Positions 55,203 to 63,631 of a stretch of DNA of 64,000 nucleotides are shown one piece after another. A program made the position numbers and the translations under genes. The stretch covers positions 292,479 to 356,478 of the forward strand of contig JAFKEN010000006.1 in NCBI GenBank assembly GCA_017308515.1, read 5' to 3'. The stretch is from Actinomycetales bacterium (GTDB lineage: Bacteria > Actinomycetota > Actinomycetes > Actinomycetales > Microbacteriaceae). The notes under the pieces were generated by a model. That model did not search any database. It was not told the origin of the DNA and was given only the letters and a program-made list of their open reading frames with translations. Position 1 is the first letter of the stretch. Every line of letters begins with the position of its first letter.

Positions 55203-56734
55203 ATGACAACGACGTCACAAGCCCAGGCGCCCGGCGGCGCGCGCGTCGCCGTCCAGCGTTTCGGCACATTCCTGTCGGGCATGATCATGCCCAACATCGC
55301 GGCGTTCATCGCCTGGGGCCTCATCACGGCCTTCTTCATCCCCACCGGATGGGTCGGCAACTCGGGCCCCGTCGAGGCGTGGCGCTGGGCCGACTCCGCG
55401 ATCATCGGCGGCGGTGACATCGGCGACGTGAACTTCCAGGGTCTCGTCGGACCGATGATCCACTTCCTGCTGCCGCTGCTCATCGGCTTCACCGGCGGCA
55501 AGATGGTCTACGGCCACCGCGGCGGTGTCATCGGCGCGGTCGTCACGGTCGGCATCGTGATCGGCGCGTGGGACACCCCGATGTTCCTCGGCGCGATGAT
55601 CGTCGGCCCGCTCTCCGCGTGGATCCTCAAGCAGGTCGACAAGATCTGGGCCGGCAAGATCAAGCCGGGCTTCGAGATGCTGGTCGACAACTTCTCGTCG
55701 GGCATCCTCGGATTCCTGCTCGCGCTCGGCGCGTTCTTCCTGCTCGCCCCGCCGATCAAGTGGTTCGCCGAGGTGCTCGGCGGCGCGGTGGGCTGGCTGA
55801 TCCAGACCGGCCTCATCCCGCTCGCCTCGATCATCGTCGAGCCCGCGAAGGTGCTGTTCCTCAACAACGCGATCAACCACGGCGTCTTCACCCCGATCGG
55901 CACCGAGCAGGCCGCCGAGACGGGCAAGAGCCTGCTGTTCCTCGTCGAGGCCAACCCCGGCCCCGGTGCGGGTCTGCTGCTCGCGATCACGGTGTTCGGT
56001 GTCGGCATGGCCCGCGCGACCGCGCCGGGTGCGTTCATCATCCAGTTCCTGGGCGGCATCCACGAGGTGTACTTCCCCTACGTGCTCGCCAAGCCGGCGC
56101 TCATCATCGCGATGATCGCGGGCGGCATGACGGGCGTGACCACCAACGTGATCTTCAACTCGGGACTTCGCGCTCCCGCATCGCCCGGATCCATCTTCGC
56201 GGTGCTCATCTCGACCGCTCCCGACAGCTACGTCGGGGTGATCCTCTCCGTCGTGCTCTCGGCGGCGGTGACCTTCTCGTCGCCGCGCTCATCCTGCGGG
56301 CCACGCGCAAGCGCGATCTCATGGCGGCCGAGGCGGAGGGCGAGGAGAGCTTCCAGGCGGCGATCGCCCAGACCCAGGCCAACAAGGGCAAGGAGAGCGC
56401 CGTCCTGGCGGGGCTCGCCGGCACCAAGGCCGCGAGCGGCATCCACAACGTGGTGTTCGCCTGCGACGCCGGCATGGGTTCGAGCGCGATGGGCGCGAGC
56501 GTGCTGCGCAAGAAGCTGAAGGACGCCGGCGTCGGCGGGGTCGAGGTCGTCAACAAGGCGGTCGCGAACCTCGACGGCACCGAGGATCTCGTCATCACCC
56601 AGAAGGAGCTGACGAACCGGGCCAAGAAGGCCGCGCCCGAGGCCGTGCACGTCACGGTCGACAACTTCATGAACAGCCCCGCCTACGACGAGGTCGTGCA
56701 GACCGTCCAGGCGGCGAACTCGGTCACGAAGTAG
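55203..56734 (+). pseudogene. mtlA: Mannitol PTS EIICB (MtlA) interrupted by a one-base frameshift
   Basis: From ATG 55203 the frame encodes a normal MtlA IIC domain (RFGTFLSGMIMPNIAAFIAWGL, GHRGGVIGAVVTVG, FLNNAINHGVFTPIG) to about residue 357. At bases 56271-56280 the expected VTF-LVAALILRATRKRD breaks: one base appears missing after ACCTTC, and the frame runs into nonsense and stops at 56519. The correct continuation is in another frame and encodes the linker and IIB domain to 56734, including FACDAGMGSSAMGASVLRKK with the phosphorylated cysteine. An ATG at 56321 could start a free IIB protein. Either the gene is broken, rescued by frameshifting, or the base was lost in sequencing. Confidence 0.85.
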
Positions 56735-56853
56735 CCGATCGACGTAGGGTCGGTGCGGGCGGTCTGTCGGCCCCCGCACCGGCCCTCCGTCTCACCGTCG
56801 AGTCCGTGAGGCCCGTCGCGACCGCGCCGGGCCCAATCCGAAGGGGGAGCCCC

Positions 56854-57291
56854 ATGGCACGCCAGATCCTGTCGCTCGACCAGATCAGAACCGCCGGCAC
56901 CGCGACCACGAAGCTCGAGGCGATCCGCGAGGCGCACGAGCTGCTCATGGCCGCCGGAGCCGTCACCGCCGAGTACCTGCCGGCGATGATCGAACGCGAG
57001 AAGACGGTCTCGACCTACATGGGCAACCTCCTCGCGATCCCGCACGGCACCAACGAGGCGAAGGACGAGATCCTCGAGTCGGCGCTGTCGTTCGTGCGCT
57101 ACGCCGAGCCGATCGACTGGGACGGCAACCCGGTGCGCTTCGTCGTGGGCGTGGCCGGCAAGGGCAACGAGCACCTCGACATCCTCGGCAGGATCGCGAT
57201 CGTCTTCTCCGACGAGGACGAGGTGAGCGCGCTGGGCGAGGCCTCCACCCCCGCGGAGGTGCTCGACATCCTGGGCGAGGTCAACGCGTGA
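56854..57291 (+). CDS. mtlF: Mannitol PTS EIIA component
   Basis: A 145-residue EIIA of the mannitol/fructose type. [15 protein letters not shown] near residues 62-76 carries the phosphorylated histidine, and [14 protein letters not shown] near 46-59 and [17 protein letters not shown] near 100-116 are conserved. It takes phosphate from HPr and passes it to the IIB domain of MtlA. ATG at 56854 follows AAGGGGGAG. It overlaps mtlD by GTGA. The 119-base gap before it shows no terminator. Confidence 0.95.
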   Translation: MARQILSLDQIRTAGTATTKLEAIREAHELLMAAGAVTAEYLPAMIEREKTVSTYMGNLLAIPHGTNEAKDEILESALSFVRYAEPIDWDGNPVRFVVGVAGKGNEHLDILGRIAIVFSDEDEVSALGEASTPAEVLDILGEVNA

Positions 57292-58439
57292 CCCGTACCG
57301 CCGTGCACTTCGGTGCCGGCAACATCGGCCGCGGATTCGTCGGCCTGCTGCTGCACGAGGCCGGCTACCGGGTGATCTTCGCCGACGTCGCCGCCCCGCT
57401 CATCGAGGCGCTGCAGGCGGCCGACTCCTACCGCGTCGTCGAGGTCGGGCCGGGCGCGCGCGAGCACGAGGTCACCGGGGTCGACGCGATCAACAGCGCG
57501 GCGGATCCCGAAGCCCTGACCGCCGCGATCGCGAGCGCCTCGGTGGTCACCACGGCCGTCGGGCCGAAGGTGCTGCCCCTCGTGGCGCCCGCGATCGCCG
57601 CCGGGATCGCCGCCCGCGCGGAGGGCGGCGAGCCGCTCGTCGTCATGGCCTGCGAGAACGCGATCGGCGCGACCGACACGCTGCGCGCCGCGATCCTCGA
57701 GCACCTGCCGAGGGCCGCCGAGCGCGCGGTCTTCGCCAACACCGCCGTCGACCGCATCGTGCCGGCCCAGCCGGAGGGGGCGGGTCTCGACGTGACGGTC
57801 GAGGCGTACCACGAGTGGGTCATCGACACCTCGACCCTCGTCGCGGCCGACGGCGCGCGGGTGCCGCTCGAGATCCCCGGCGCCGAGTTCGTCGAGAACC
57901 TCGAGCCCTACATCGAGCGCAAGCTCTTCACCGTCAACACCGGGCACGCGACCGTGGCGTACCACGGCCAGCGCGCGGGGGCGTCGACCATCGCGGAGGC
58001 GGTGGCGATCCCCGAGGTGGCCGCCGAGCTGCGTGCCGTGCTCGCCGAGACCTCGGCGCTGCTGGTCGCCAAGCACGAGCTGGATCCCGCCGCGCAGGCC
58101 GCCTACGCCGAGAAGATCGCGACCCGGTTCACCAACCCGCACCTGCCCGACACGGTCGTGCGGGTCGGCCGCGAGCCGCTGCGCAAGCTGTCGCGGCACG
58201 AACGCTTCATCGGCCCCGCCGCCGAGATCGCGGAGCGGGGCACCGCGCCGGTCGCGCTGCTGCGCGCCGTCGGGGCGGCGCTGCACTTCTCCTCGCCCGA
58301 GGACGCGGAGGCGGTCGAGCTGGCCCGGCGGCTGTCGGAGCTCAGCGCCGCGCAGTTCGCGGCCGAGGTCTGCGGCATCGAGGGCGGGCACCGGCTGTTC
58401 GACCCGCTCGTGGGGACGATCGCCGCCGCGAAGGGCTGA
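57288..58439 (+). CDS. mtlD: Mannitol-1-phosphate 5-dehydrogenase
   Basis: A 383-residue polyol-specific long-chain dehydrogenase that converts mannitol 1-phosphate to fructose 6-phosphate with [26 protein letters not shown] near residues 4-26 is the NAD-binding site, [13 protein letters not shown] near 124 and the segment [17 protein letters not shown] near 207-223 (catalytic lysine and adjacent residues) are family-specific. The GTG start overlaps mtlF. It completes the pathway with mtlA and mtlF. Confidence 0.96.
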   Translation: MTRTAVHFGAGNIGRGFVGLLLHEAGYRVIFADVAAPLIEALQAADSYRVVEVGPGAREHEVTGVDAINSAADPEALTAAIASASVVTTAVGPKVLPLVAPAIAAGIAARAEGGEPLVVMACENAIGATDTLRAAILEHLPRAAERAVFANTAVDRIVPAQPEGAGLDVTVEAYHEWVIDTSTLVAADGARVPLEIPGAEFVENLEPYIERKLFTVNTGHATVAYHGQRAGASTIAEAVAIPEVAAELRAVLAETSALLVAKHELDPAAQAAYAEKIATRFTNPHLPDTVVRVGREPLRKLSRHERFIGPAAEIAERGTAPVALLRAVGAALHFSSPEDAEAVELARRLSELSAAQFAAEVCGIEGGHRLFDPLVGTIAAAKG

Positions 58440-58506
58440 GCGGGCGCTATCGTCGGTCCGTCTCGCCGCTCTCGCACCCGGCGCGACACGAGACCACGGA
58501 GCGCCC

Positions 58507-59970
58507 TTGGCCGACAGCACCGCCGCGACGGCGGATCCGGACCTCGATCGCGTCGCCGCGTCCCGCCGCCGCCTCGCGGCCGCGATCGTCGTGCCCGCGG
58601 TGGTCGTGCTCGGGGCCGGCGGGATCGCGTGGGCCGATCTCGCGCCCGCCCCGCCCGTCGGCGGCGCGGCGGCGCGCTACCTCCCGGCCGACGGGTCGGC
58701 GCAGCTGCAGCTCGACGCCGACGGCGGAGCCGACGTGGTGGAGTCGACGCGCGCGGTCGGCCCGACCCTGCTGCTCGAGCTGCCGGCGCTCGCCGCCGAC
58801 CACGTCTGGGGTCAGTTCGACGACGACGAGGTCGCCGGGTTGCGGCTCTGGCGGCGCACGGTGACGCCGCTCGATCACGAGGTGCCGCCGGATGCCGGCG
58901 CGGAGCCCGACGACACCGCGGCGCCCGACGGCCAGGTCAGTTCGCTCGCGCGCCTCGGCCCCGAGGGGGTCGGCCTGCTCGCGACGACCGGCACCGCGGG
59001 GGGTCTGAGCTTCTCCCCCGCCCTGCCCGTGCTTCCGGCCGACGTCGCACCGGGGTCCCACTGGGAGGGCGAGGGCGAGGCGCTGCCCCAGGGGTTCGCC
59101 ACCTACCGCGTCGAGGGGTCCGCCGCGGCCGCCGACGCCGCGGGCGAGGGGTGCCTCGCCGTCACCCTCGATCTCGAGCTCACCCCCCGCGACGGCGACC
59201 CGGTCGCGGTGACCCAGACCGACACCTGGTGCCCGGGGCGCGGGGTCGTCGCAAGCCGGGCGACCGGCCCCGACGGCGCGCTCGTCGTCGACGCCCGGCT
59301 CCAGCCACTCCCGGATGACGCGGAGGCCCCTGCGGCGCTCGCGGCCCTCGCCGCCGGCCTCGACCTCGCTCCGCCCGCGTTCGCGTGGAACACCGCCCCC
59401 GGCTGGACGGCCTCGGAGCTCGCCTTCCGCATCGTCGATCCGCTCTACGGCGAGGGCGCCTACCCCGGCATCGCCGACCCTCTCGCGGTGGCCGCGGGCG
59501 GCACGGTCGCCGTCGCGGCCGGCTCGGAGCTGCTCGGCTATCGGCCCGACCCGGCCGGCCCGGTGCGCGCCTGGGTCGCCCGCCCCGGCGGCGGCATCGT
59601 CGCGCTCGCGGCGGCGGGCGACCTCGCCCTCGTGACGACGACCGAGCGCGCCCTCGTCGCCTACGCGCCGACCGGGGCCCGGCTGTGGCGCCACGCTCTG
59701 CCCGAGGTCGCCGTCGCCGACCCGGTGGCCGACGGCGCGGGCGCGGTGGTCGTCGTCACCCTCCCCCTCCTCGGCCCCAAGCGGCAGCACGGCGCGCAGC
59801 GGCGCCGCGAGCAGCACGAGGCCGGCGGCGAGGGCCCAGGCGGCGATCCCCACCACCGCGATCGGGCGCAGGCCGGCCGGCCAGCCGGTCGACCGCAGCC
59901 GGCCGGTGCGCACCGGATCCACGATCACCTTGGTCAGATAGAGCAGGGCCGTCCCGCCCGCGACCCGTAG
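58507..59970 (+). CDS. PQQ-like beta-propeller membrane protein, C-terminus altered by an inversion
   Basis: TTG at 58507 follows GGAG by six bases. One membrane span (about residues 21-43, LAAAIVVPAVVVLGAGGIAWA) is followed by a beta-rich outer region with propeller-type blades near the end (DLALVTTTERALVAYAPTG, LWRHALPEVAV). Sense up to base 59760 (418 codons) looks genuine. From 59761 the frame becomes antisense to a membrane gene fragment and has non-coding composition (KRQHGAQRRREQHEAGGEG). The true ending, TDRLAGTELGP and a stop, is found inverted at 59979-60020. Reversing 59761-60011 restores a 428-residue protein. Function unknown. Confidence 0.65.
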   Translation: MADSTAATADPDLDRVAASRRRLAAAIVVPAVVVLGAGGIAWADLAPAPPVGGAAARYLPADGSAQLQLDADGGADVVESTRAVGPTLLLELPALAADHVWGQFDDDEVAGLRLWRRTVTPLDHEVPPDAGAEPDDTAAPDGQVSSLARLGPEGVGLLATTGTAGGLSFSPALPVLPADVAPGSHWEGEGEALPQGFATYRVEGSAAAADAAGEGCLAVTLDLELTPRDGDPVAVTQTDTWCPGRGVVASRATGPDGALVVDARLQPLPDDAEAPAALAALAAGLDLAPPAFAWNTAPGWTASELAFRIVDPLYGEGAYPGIADPLAVAAGGTVAVAAGSELLGYRPDPAGPVRAWVARPGGGIVALAAAGDLALVTTTERALVAYAPTGARLWRHALPEVAVADPVADGAGAVVVVTLPLLGPKRQHGAQRRREQHEAGGEGPGGDPHHRDRAQAGRPAGRPQPAGAHRIHDHLGQIEQGRPARDP

Positions 59971-60020
59971 CGCGCGCCTCACGGCCCGAGCTCCGTCCCC
60001 GCGAGCCGGTCGGTGACGAC
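59752..60020. other. 251-bp inverted segment bounded by 9-bp inverted repeats
   Basis: GTCGTCACC at 59752-59760 and its reverse complement GGTGACGAC at 60012-60020 flank 59761-60011. Turning that segment round joins, in frame, the propeller gene to its missing tail (10 codons and stop) and, starting at an overlapping GTGA, a second gene of 170 codons that crosses the right repeat. Both joins are exact to the base. This can be a natural inversion, a reversible switch, or an assembly error. Confidence 0.7.
59761..59982 (-). pseudogene. N-terminal fragment of a membrane protein, inside the inverted segment
   Basis: From GTG (59980-59982) 74 codons run leftward to the breakpoint. The translation has two membrane helices: GGTALLYLTKVIV near residues 9-21 and PIAVVGIAAWALAAGLVLLAAP near 43-64. 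The start overlaps a stop (GTGA) that closes the displaced propeller tail. Past 59761 the frame is antisense to the propeller gene. It is 74 residues of what would be a 169-residue protein if the inversion were undone. Confidence 0.6.
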
Positions 60021-60299
60021 CCACAGCCGGTCGATCCGCTGCTCGTCGCGGGGCTGCTGCTCGCGGGACTCGCGGCGTGGCGCGGGGTCGAGCTCGGCGG
60101 CGACGCGGAACCGGCCGCGGACGCCGATGCGGACCCGGCGGCGGATGCGGCCCCGGCCGCGGGCTCCGACGCGGCACCGGCCGCGAACCGGCCTCAGAAC
60201 GCGGGCGCCTCGGCCCCCGCGTCGCGCGCGCCCGCCGCGAAGGCCCGCGCGACGACGTCGCGCACCGAACCCGACTCGGCGCCGAGCACCTCGGAGTAG
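60021..60299 (+). pseudogene. C-terminal fragment of the same membrane protein
   Basis: In the rejoined frame this segment begins PQPVDPLLVAGLLLAGLAAW, a third membrane helix, then a Glu/Pro/Ala/Asp-rich tail ending at a TAG at 60299. It has coding-like composition but no start of its own in the present orientation. The last 106 bases overlap the end of radA in antisense, so the tail may in fact be shorter in function than the open frame suggests. Confidence 0.5.
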
Positions 60300-61543
60300 C
60301 CCAGGCGCGTCGCCTCCGCGACGCGCTGCTTCGCCGAGGCGACCGGGCGGATCTCGCCCGCGAGCGAGATCTCTCCGATGGCGGCGAGGGCGTGCGGGAG
60401 GGCCGTGTCGCGCACGGCGGAGGCGATCGCGAGGGCGATGGCGAGGTCCGCCGCCGGTTCGGTCAGCCGGATGCCGCCGACCGTTGAGACGTAGACGTCG
60501 CTGCTCGAGAGCTTGACCCCCGCGCGCCGTTCGAGCACCGCGAGCAGCATCGCGACGCGCGAGGAGTCGACCCCGTTGACGACCCGCCGCGGCTGCGGGG
60601 CCTGGGTGGAGACGACGAGCGCCTGCACCTCGACCGGTAGCGCGCGGCGACCCTCGAGCGCGATCGTCACGCAGGTGCCGCTCACCGGATTGCCCGAGCG
60701 GGAGAGGAACAGCCCCGAGGGGTCGGGCACCTCGGCGATGCCGTCGCCGGCCATCTCGAAGCAGCCGACCTCGTCGGTGGGGCCGAAGCGGTTCTTGAGC
60801 GCGCGCACGAAGCGCAGCGCGGTCTGGCGGTCGCCCTCGAACTGGCAGACCACATCCACGAGGTGCTCGAGCAGCCGGGGGCCGGCGATGGTGCCGTCTT
60901 TCGTGACGTGCCCGACGAGCAGCAGCGGCAGCCCGCGCTCCTTCGCGACGCGGATGAGCGTGCCCGCGACCTCGCGCACCTGCGCGGGCTGGCCGGCGGC
61001 GCCCTCCGAGAGCGCCGACGAGACCGTCTGCACCGAGTCGACGATGAGCAGCCCCGGCCGCACCGCATCGACCTGCCCGAGGATCACCGCGAGGTCGGTC
61101 TCCGCGGCCAGATAGAGCTCGTCGGCCAGCGCGCCGGTGCGCTGCGCCCGCAGCCGCACCTGGTCGGCCGACTCCTCGGCGCTGACGTAGAGCACGCGCG
61201 TGCCGGAGCGCGCGGCGCGCGCCGCGACCTCGAGCAGCAGGGTCGACTTGCCGACGCCGGGCTCGCCCGACAGCAGGATCGCGGCCCCCGGCACGAGACC
61301 GCCGCCGAGCACGCGGTCGAACTCCGCGACCCCGCTCGGGGCGTGCGCGACGTGCGTGCCGCCGAGCTGGGTGATGGGGCGCGCGGTGCGCGCCTCGGAG
61401 ACGGCGGCGGGGGCGACGGCGGTGCGGGGCGCATCTCGCTCGAGCACGCTGCCCCAGGCCTGGCATTCCGGGCAGCGGCCGAACCACTTGGCGCCCGTCC
61501 ACCCGCACTCGGTGCAGGCGAAGGCGGGGGCGGGGCGGGCCAT
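60194..61543 (-). CDS. radA: DNA repair protein RadA
   Basis: A 449-residue RecA-like protein that promotes branch migration in recombination. Order: N-terminal zinc finger CTECGWTGAKWFGRCPEC (residues 10-27), Walker A GEPGVGKSTLLLEVA near 93, Walker B LLIVDSVQTV near 165, KNRFG motif near 249, and a Lon-like C-terminal domain. Length is normal. ATG at 61543 lies six bases after TACCCT, so it is probably leaderless; a longer open frame upstream is arginine-rich and unlikely. Confidence 0.96.
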   Translation of the reverse strand: MARPAPAFACTECGWTGAKWFGRCPECQAWGSVLERDAPRTAVAPAAVSEARTARPITQLGGTHVAHAPSGVAEFDRVLGGGLVPGAAILLSGEPGVGKSTLLLEVAARAARSGTRVLYVSAEESADQVRLRAQRTGALADELYLAAETDLAVILGQVDAVRPGLLIVDSVQTVSSALSEGAAGQPAQVREVAGTLIRVAKERGLPLLLVGHVTKDGTIAGPRLLEHLVDVVCQFEGDRQTALRFVRALKNRFGPTDEVGCFEMAGDGIAEVPDPSGLFLSRSGNPVSGTCVTIALEGRRALPVEVQALVVSTQAPQPRRVVNGVDSSRVAMLLAVLERRAGVKLSSSDVYVSTVGGIRLTEPAADLAIALAIASAVRDTALPHALAAIGEISLAGEIRPVASAKQRVAEATRLGYSEVLGAESGSVRDVVARAFAAGARDAGAEAPAF

Positions 61544-61549
61544 GGCGTC

Positions 61550-61555
61550 AGGGTA
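61550..61555 (-). promoter_or_regulatory. Candidate -10 hexamer for leaderless radA
   Basis: TACCCT on the minus strand with exactly six bases to the radA ATG. Confidence 0.5.
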
Positions 61556-61669
61556 GCCGGGGCTTCCGACGGGGGCGGGGCGGCGATCCGCGTCGGGGGG
61601 ATGCGGTGCCGCGCCGGGGTGGGGAGGGCGTCGCGCGGACCGGGAACGAGCGCGGGCCGGGAACGAGAT

Positions 61670-61712
61670 CGAGGGCGGGCGACGCGGGAGGTTCGCACGT
61701 CGCCCGCCCTCG
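61670..61712 (-). terminator. Strong hairpin downstream of the gene at 61806
   Basis: A 15-bp perfect stem (61670-61684 with 61698-61712; arm CGAGGGCGGGCGACG) and 13-base loop. It lies after the stop of the leftward gene at 61806 and before radA, in a 262-base gap with no other feature. Confidence 0.6.
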
Positions 61713-61805
61713 CGGGGATCCGGCACGGGGAGCCGGATGACGGGAGCGGGTTCTGCGGGCCCGCGCCCGGGTCAGGGGGTGTCTTTCGGTCGGGTCGGTC
61801 TCGGG

Positions 61806-62276
61806 TCAGTTGTCGGAGTCGGAATCGGTGTCGGGCCCGGTGCCGGGGTCGGCGTCGCCGGGGCCCATCATCGGGCCGTCGAGCCGCGGACCCTGGCCGG
61901 GGCCGGCCTGGCCGCCGGGCTGGAGGGGCGCCCCGCCCATCCTCGGGGCGCCCGGTGCGGCGCCGAACGGACCGGGGCCCGACTCGCCGCGCTCACCCGC
62001 CGCCGCGATGCGGTCGGCGAACGGCCGGTGGTGATCCACTGCCCCGTGGATCGCCCACCCGCCGACCCCGCCGATCGCGAGCGCCGCGACCGCGGTGGCG
62101 GCGATCGCGGTGGGGAGCACCCACCCGCGGCGCGCGGCCGGGGCGGGAGCGGTCGTCACGACCGGAGCGGGGTCGGGGGTCGGGGCGGCGGTGGCCGCGG
62201 CGGGGGCTGTCGTGGAGCCCGGGGTCGCGGCGCCGGTGCCGGCCTCGGGCTGGGAGTCGCTGGTGTTCTTCGCCAT
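61806..62276 (-). CDS. Single-span membrane protein with disordered flanks
   Basis: A 156-residue protein. An Ala/Thr/Pro-rich cytoplasmic part (residues 1-48), one membrane helix near 52-77 (VLPTAIAATAVAALAIGGVGG), and an outer Pro/Gly/Met-rich tail ending in Asp/Ser repeats (GPDTDSDSDN). No domain is recognised. ATG at 62276 is six bases after CACTCT, a leaderless-type spacing. It diverges from the FBP protein gene. Confidence 0.65.
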   Translation of the reverse strand: MAKNTSDSQPEAGTGAATPGSTTAPAAATAAPTPDPAPVVTTAPAPAARRGWVLPTAIAATAVAALAIGGVGGWAIHGAVDHHRPFADRIAAAGERGESGPGPFGAAPGAPRMGGAPLQPGGQAGPGQGPRLDGPMMGPGDADPGTGPDTDSDSDN

Positions 62277-62282
62277 GCCCCG

Positions 62283-62288
62283 AGAGTG
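62283..62288 (-). promoter_or_regulatory. Candidate -10 hexamer for the gene at 61806-62276
   Basis: CACTCT on the minus strand with exactly six bases to ATG; weaker match to TANNNT. Confidence 0.35.
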
Positions 62289-62434
62289 GGCCGGGTGCCC
62301 AGGTGCGGTCTATGGCGATGCTGCGAGTTCGCTATGCGCCGTGGACGGGCGATCGAGCGGGCCGTCGGGCTGCGCGTGGTGGGCGGGAGGCCGGCGCCAC
62401 GACCCGCACCCGGCGCAGCCCCGGCCGCGGCTCG

Positions 62435-62440
62435 TACGAT
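62435..62440 (+). promoter_or_regulatory. Candidate -10 hexamer for a tiny ORF and the FBP gene
   Basis: TACGAT with exactly six bases to a GTG at 62447. It is the only promoter-like element in the 324-base gap before the FBP gene. Confidence 0.45.
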
Positions 62441-62446
62441 GAAGGC

Positions 62447-62518
62447 GTGAACCCGGTCCGGTCGACGCCCGTGCGGCGTGAGGAGGTCGTCGGCGCTGCG
62501 TGCGCCGGCTGCAGGTAG
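62447..62518 (+). CDS. Possible 23-residue leader peptide
   Basis: GTG at 62447 begins a 23-residue frame that reads NPVRSTPVRREEVVGAACAG then CR. The start fits a leaderless transcript from TACGAT at 62435. It ends 82 bases before the FBP gene. The CAGC pair near the stop resembles cysteine-containing leader peptides known upstream of actinobacterial genes, but attenuation is only a guess. Between the two frames lies a short 6-bp tandem (CGACAC, three copies). Confidence 0.35.
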   Translation: MNPVRSTPVRREEVVGAACAGCR

Positions 62519-62600
62519 TGCTCTCGGCGCCTCCGCGCCCCCCACCTGCCCCGCCCCGCGCGGGATTCCGACACCGACACCGACACCGAACAGGTCACCC

Positions 62601-63086
62601 ATGCTTCCCCTCGACGAGGGCGCGATCCGCGCGTCCTTCTGCAATGCCTCGCGCCGTGAGAGCGCCGGCGCCTCCCTGCCCGACCTCGCCTCGTTCCCCT
62701 GGAGCGAGCGGGATCACCTCGCCTGGCGCGACGCCAAGCAGCCCCTTCTCGGCTACGTCGTCACCGAACTCGACGGCGCGCCCGTCGGGGTGCTGCTGCG
62801 CCAGGCGGAGCGCACCCCGCGCGCCCGAGCCCAGTGCTCGTGGTGCGAAGACGTGCAGCTGCCCAACGACGTCGTCTTCTTCTCCGCGCGCCGAGCCGGT
62901 GCCGCGGGGCGCCGTGGCGACACCCTCGGCACGCTCGTCTGCGCCCACTTCGAGTGCGCCGTCAACGTGCGCCGTCGCCCGCCGCTGGCCTACCCCGGCT
63001 TCGACCGGGATGCGGAGGTCGCCCGGCGCATCGAGAGCCTCGCCCAGCGGGTGAGCGACTTCGTGCGCCGGGTCGCGGCGGACTAG
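62601..63086 (+). CDS. FBP-domain (FusB-like treble-clef) elongation factor G-binding protein
   Basis: A 161-residue protein. The C-terminal zinc finger is formed by CSWCEDVQLPNDVVFFSARRAG near residues 80-100 and LVCAHFECAVNVRRRP near 112-130 (C-x2-C and C-x4-C). This is the FBP domain of FusB/FusC-type proteins, which bind EF-G and in staphylococci protect it from fusidic acid; actinobacterial homologues are widespread and mostly untested. The N-terminal half is helical (FPWSERDHLAWRDAKQPLLGYV). Its stop overlaps the convergent gene at 63083 by four bases. Confidence 0.85.
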   Translation: MLPLDEGAIRASFCNASRRESAGASLPDLASFPWSERDHLAWRDAKQPLLGYVVTELDGAPVGVLLRQAERTPRARAQCSWCEDVQLPNDVVFFSARRAGAAGRRGDTLGTLVCAHFECAVNVRRRPPLAYPGFDRDAEVARRIESLAQRVSDFVRRVAAD

Positions 63087-63379
63087 CGGGCGGGGTCGGC
63101 GTCGCCGCGGGGGGCGCCCTCGTCGGGTGCGTCGCCCTCGTCGGCGCCGGCTCCCTCGCCCTCGGGCGCGTCGCCGCTCGGATGGCGAGCGGGAGCCTGG
63201 GCGAACGCAGCCGCGAAGGCGACGCCGATGCCCACTCCGATCGCGATCCCGGCGCCGACGTTGTCCATCGCGACGCCGAGGCTCACGCCGAGCGCCACCC
63301 CGAGGGCGATCCCCGTGCCCCAGGCGTTCGGGTTGCCTCCGAGGCCCCACCTTCCGGTCTTGCGCGTGCGATCCGCCAT
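63083..63379 (-). CDS. Glycine-zipper membrane protein
   Basis: A 98-residue protein. Residues 17-60 are two Gly-rich hydrophobic segments (GTGIALGVALGVSLGVAMD, then GAGIAIGVGIGVAFAAAF) with a GxxxG-like spacing, followed by an acidic tail (GDAPEGEGAGADEGDAPDEG). The function is unknown. ATG at 63379 lies six bases after CACGAT. Confidence 0.7.
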   Translation of the reverse strand: MADRTRKTGRWGLGGNPNAWGTGIALGVALGVSLGVAMDNVGAGIAIGVGIGVAFAAAFAQAPARHPSGDAPEGEGAGADEGDAPDEGAPRGDADPAR

Positions 63380-63385
63380 GCCTCC

Positions 63386-63391
63386 ATCGTG
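63386..63391 (-). promoter_or_regulatory. Candidate -10 hexamer for the glycine-zipper gene
   Basis: CACGAT on the minus strand with exactly six bases to ATG. Confidence 0.35.
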
Positions 63392-63494
63392 ACGGCCGGT
63401 GCCGCGGTCACGGGGGCCTTCGGAGGCGCCTCCCAGTGGCGTGCGTGCCCGGCCGCGCTCGCCGACCGGGGTCGGGTGCGGTCGCTCCGTGGGC

Positions 63495-63500
63495 TACACT
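63495..63500 (+). promoter_or_regulatory. Candidate -10 hexamer of tRNA-Ser
   Basis: TACACT, seven bases before the first base of tRNA-Ser, so transcription would begin at or next to the mature 5' end. No good -35 hexamer is seen. Confidence 0.5.
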
Positions 63501-63507
63501 CGTCGGC

Positions 63508-63597
63508 GGTACCGTGTCCGAGCGGCCGAAGGAGCATGTCTCGAAAACATGTGATGGTTCACGCCATCCGTGGGTTCAAATCCCACCGGTACCGCCA
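63508..63597 (+). tRNA. tRNA-Ser (CGA)
   Basis: A 90-base type II tRNA. Acceptor stem GGTACCG/CGGTACC, anticodon stem-loop GCATGTCTCGAAAACATGT with anticodon CGA, a long variable arm (GATGGTTCACGCCATC), T-loop GGGTTCAAATCCC, discriminator G and encoded CCA. Confidence 0.95.
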
Positions 63598-63599
63598 AG

Positions 63600-63626
63600 A
63601 AAAACCCCTGTTGATCAGGGGTTTTT
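63600..63626 (+). terminator. Rho-independent terminator of tRNA-Ser
   Basis: An 11-bp stem AAAAACCCCTG/CAGGGGTTTTT with a 5-base loop and a T-run, starting two bases after the CCA. It is a classical intrinsic terminator. Confidence 0.85.
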
Positions 63627-63631
63627 CCTTT

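Noticed and set aside
55203-56734. Programmed frameshifting in mtlA
   Set aside because: The sequence at the break (ACCTTCTCGTC) is not a slippery heptamer and has no obvious stimulatory structure; mutation or sequencing error is more likely.
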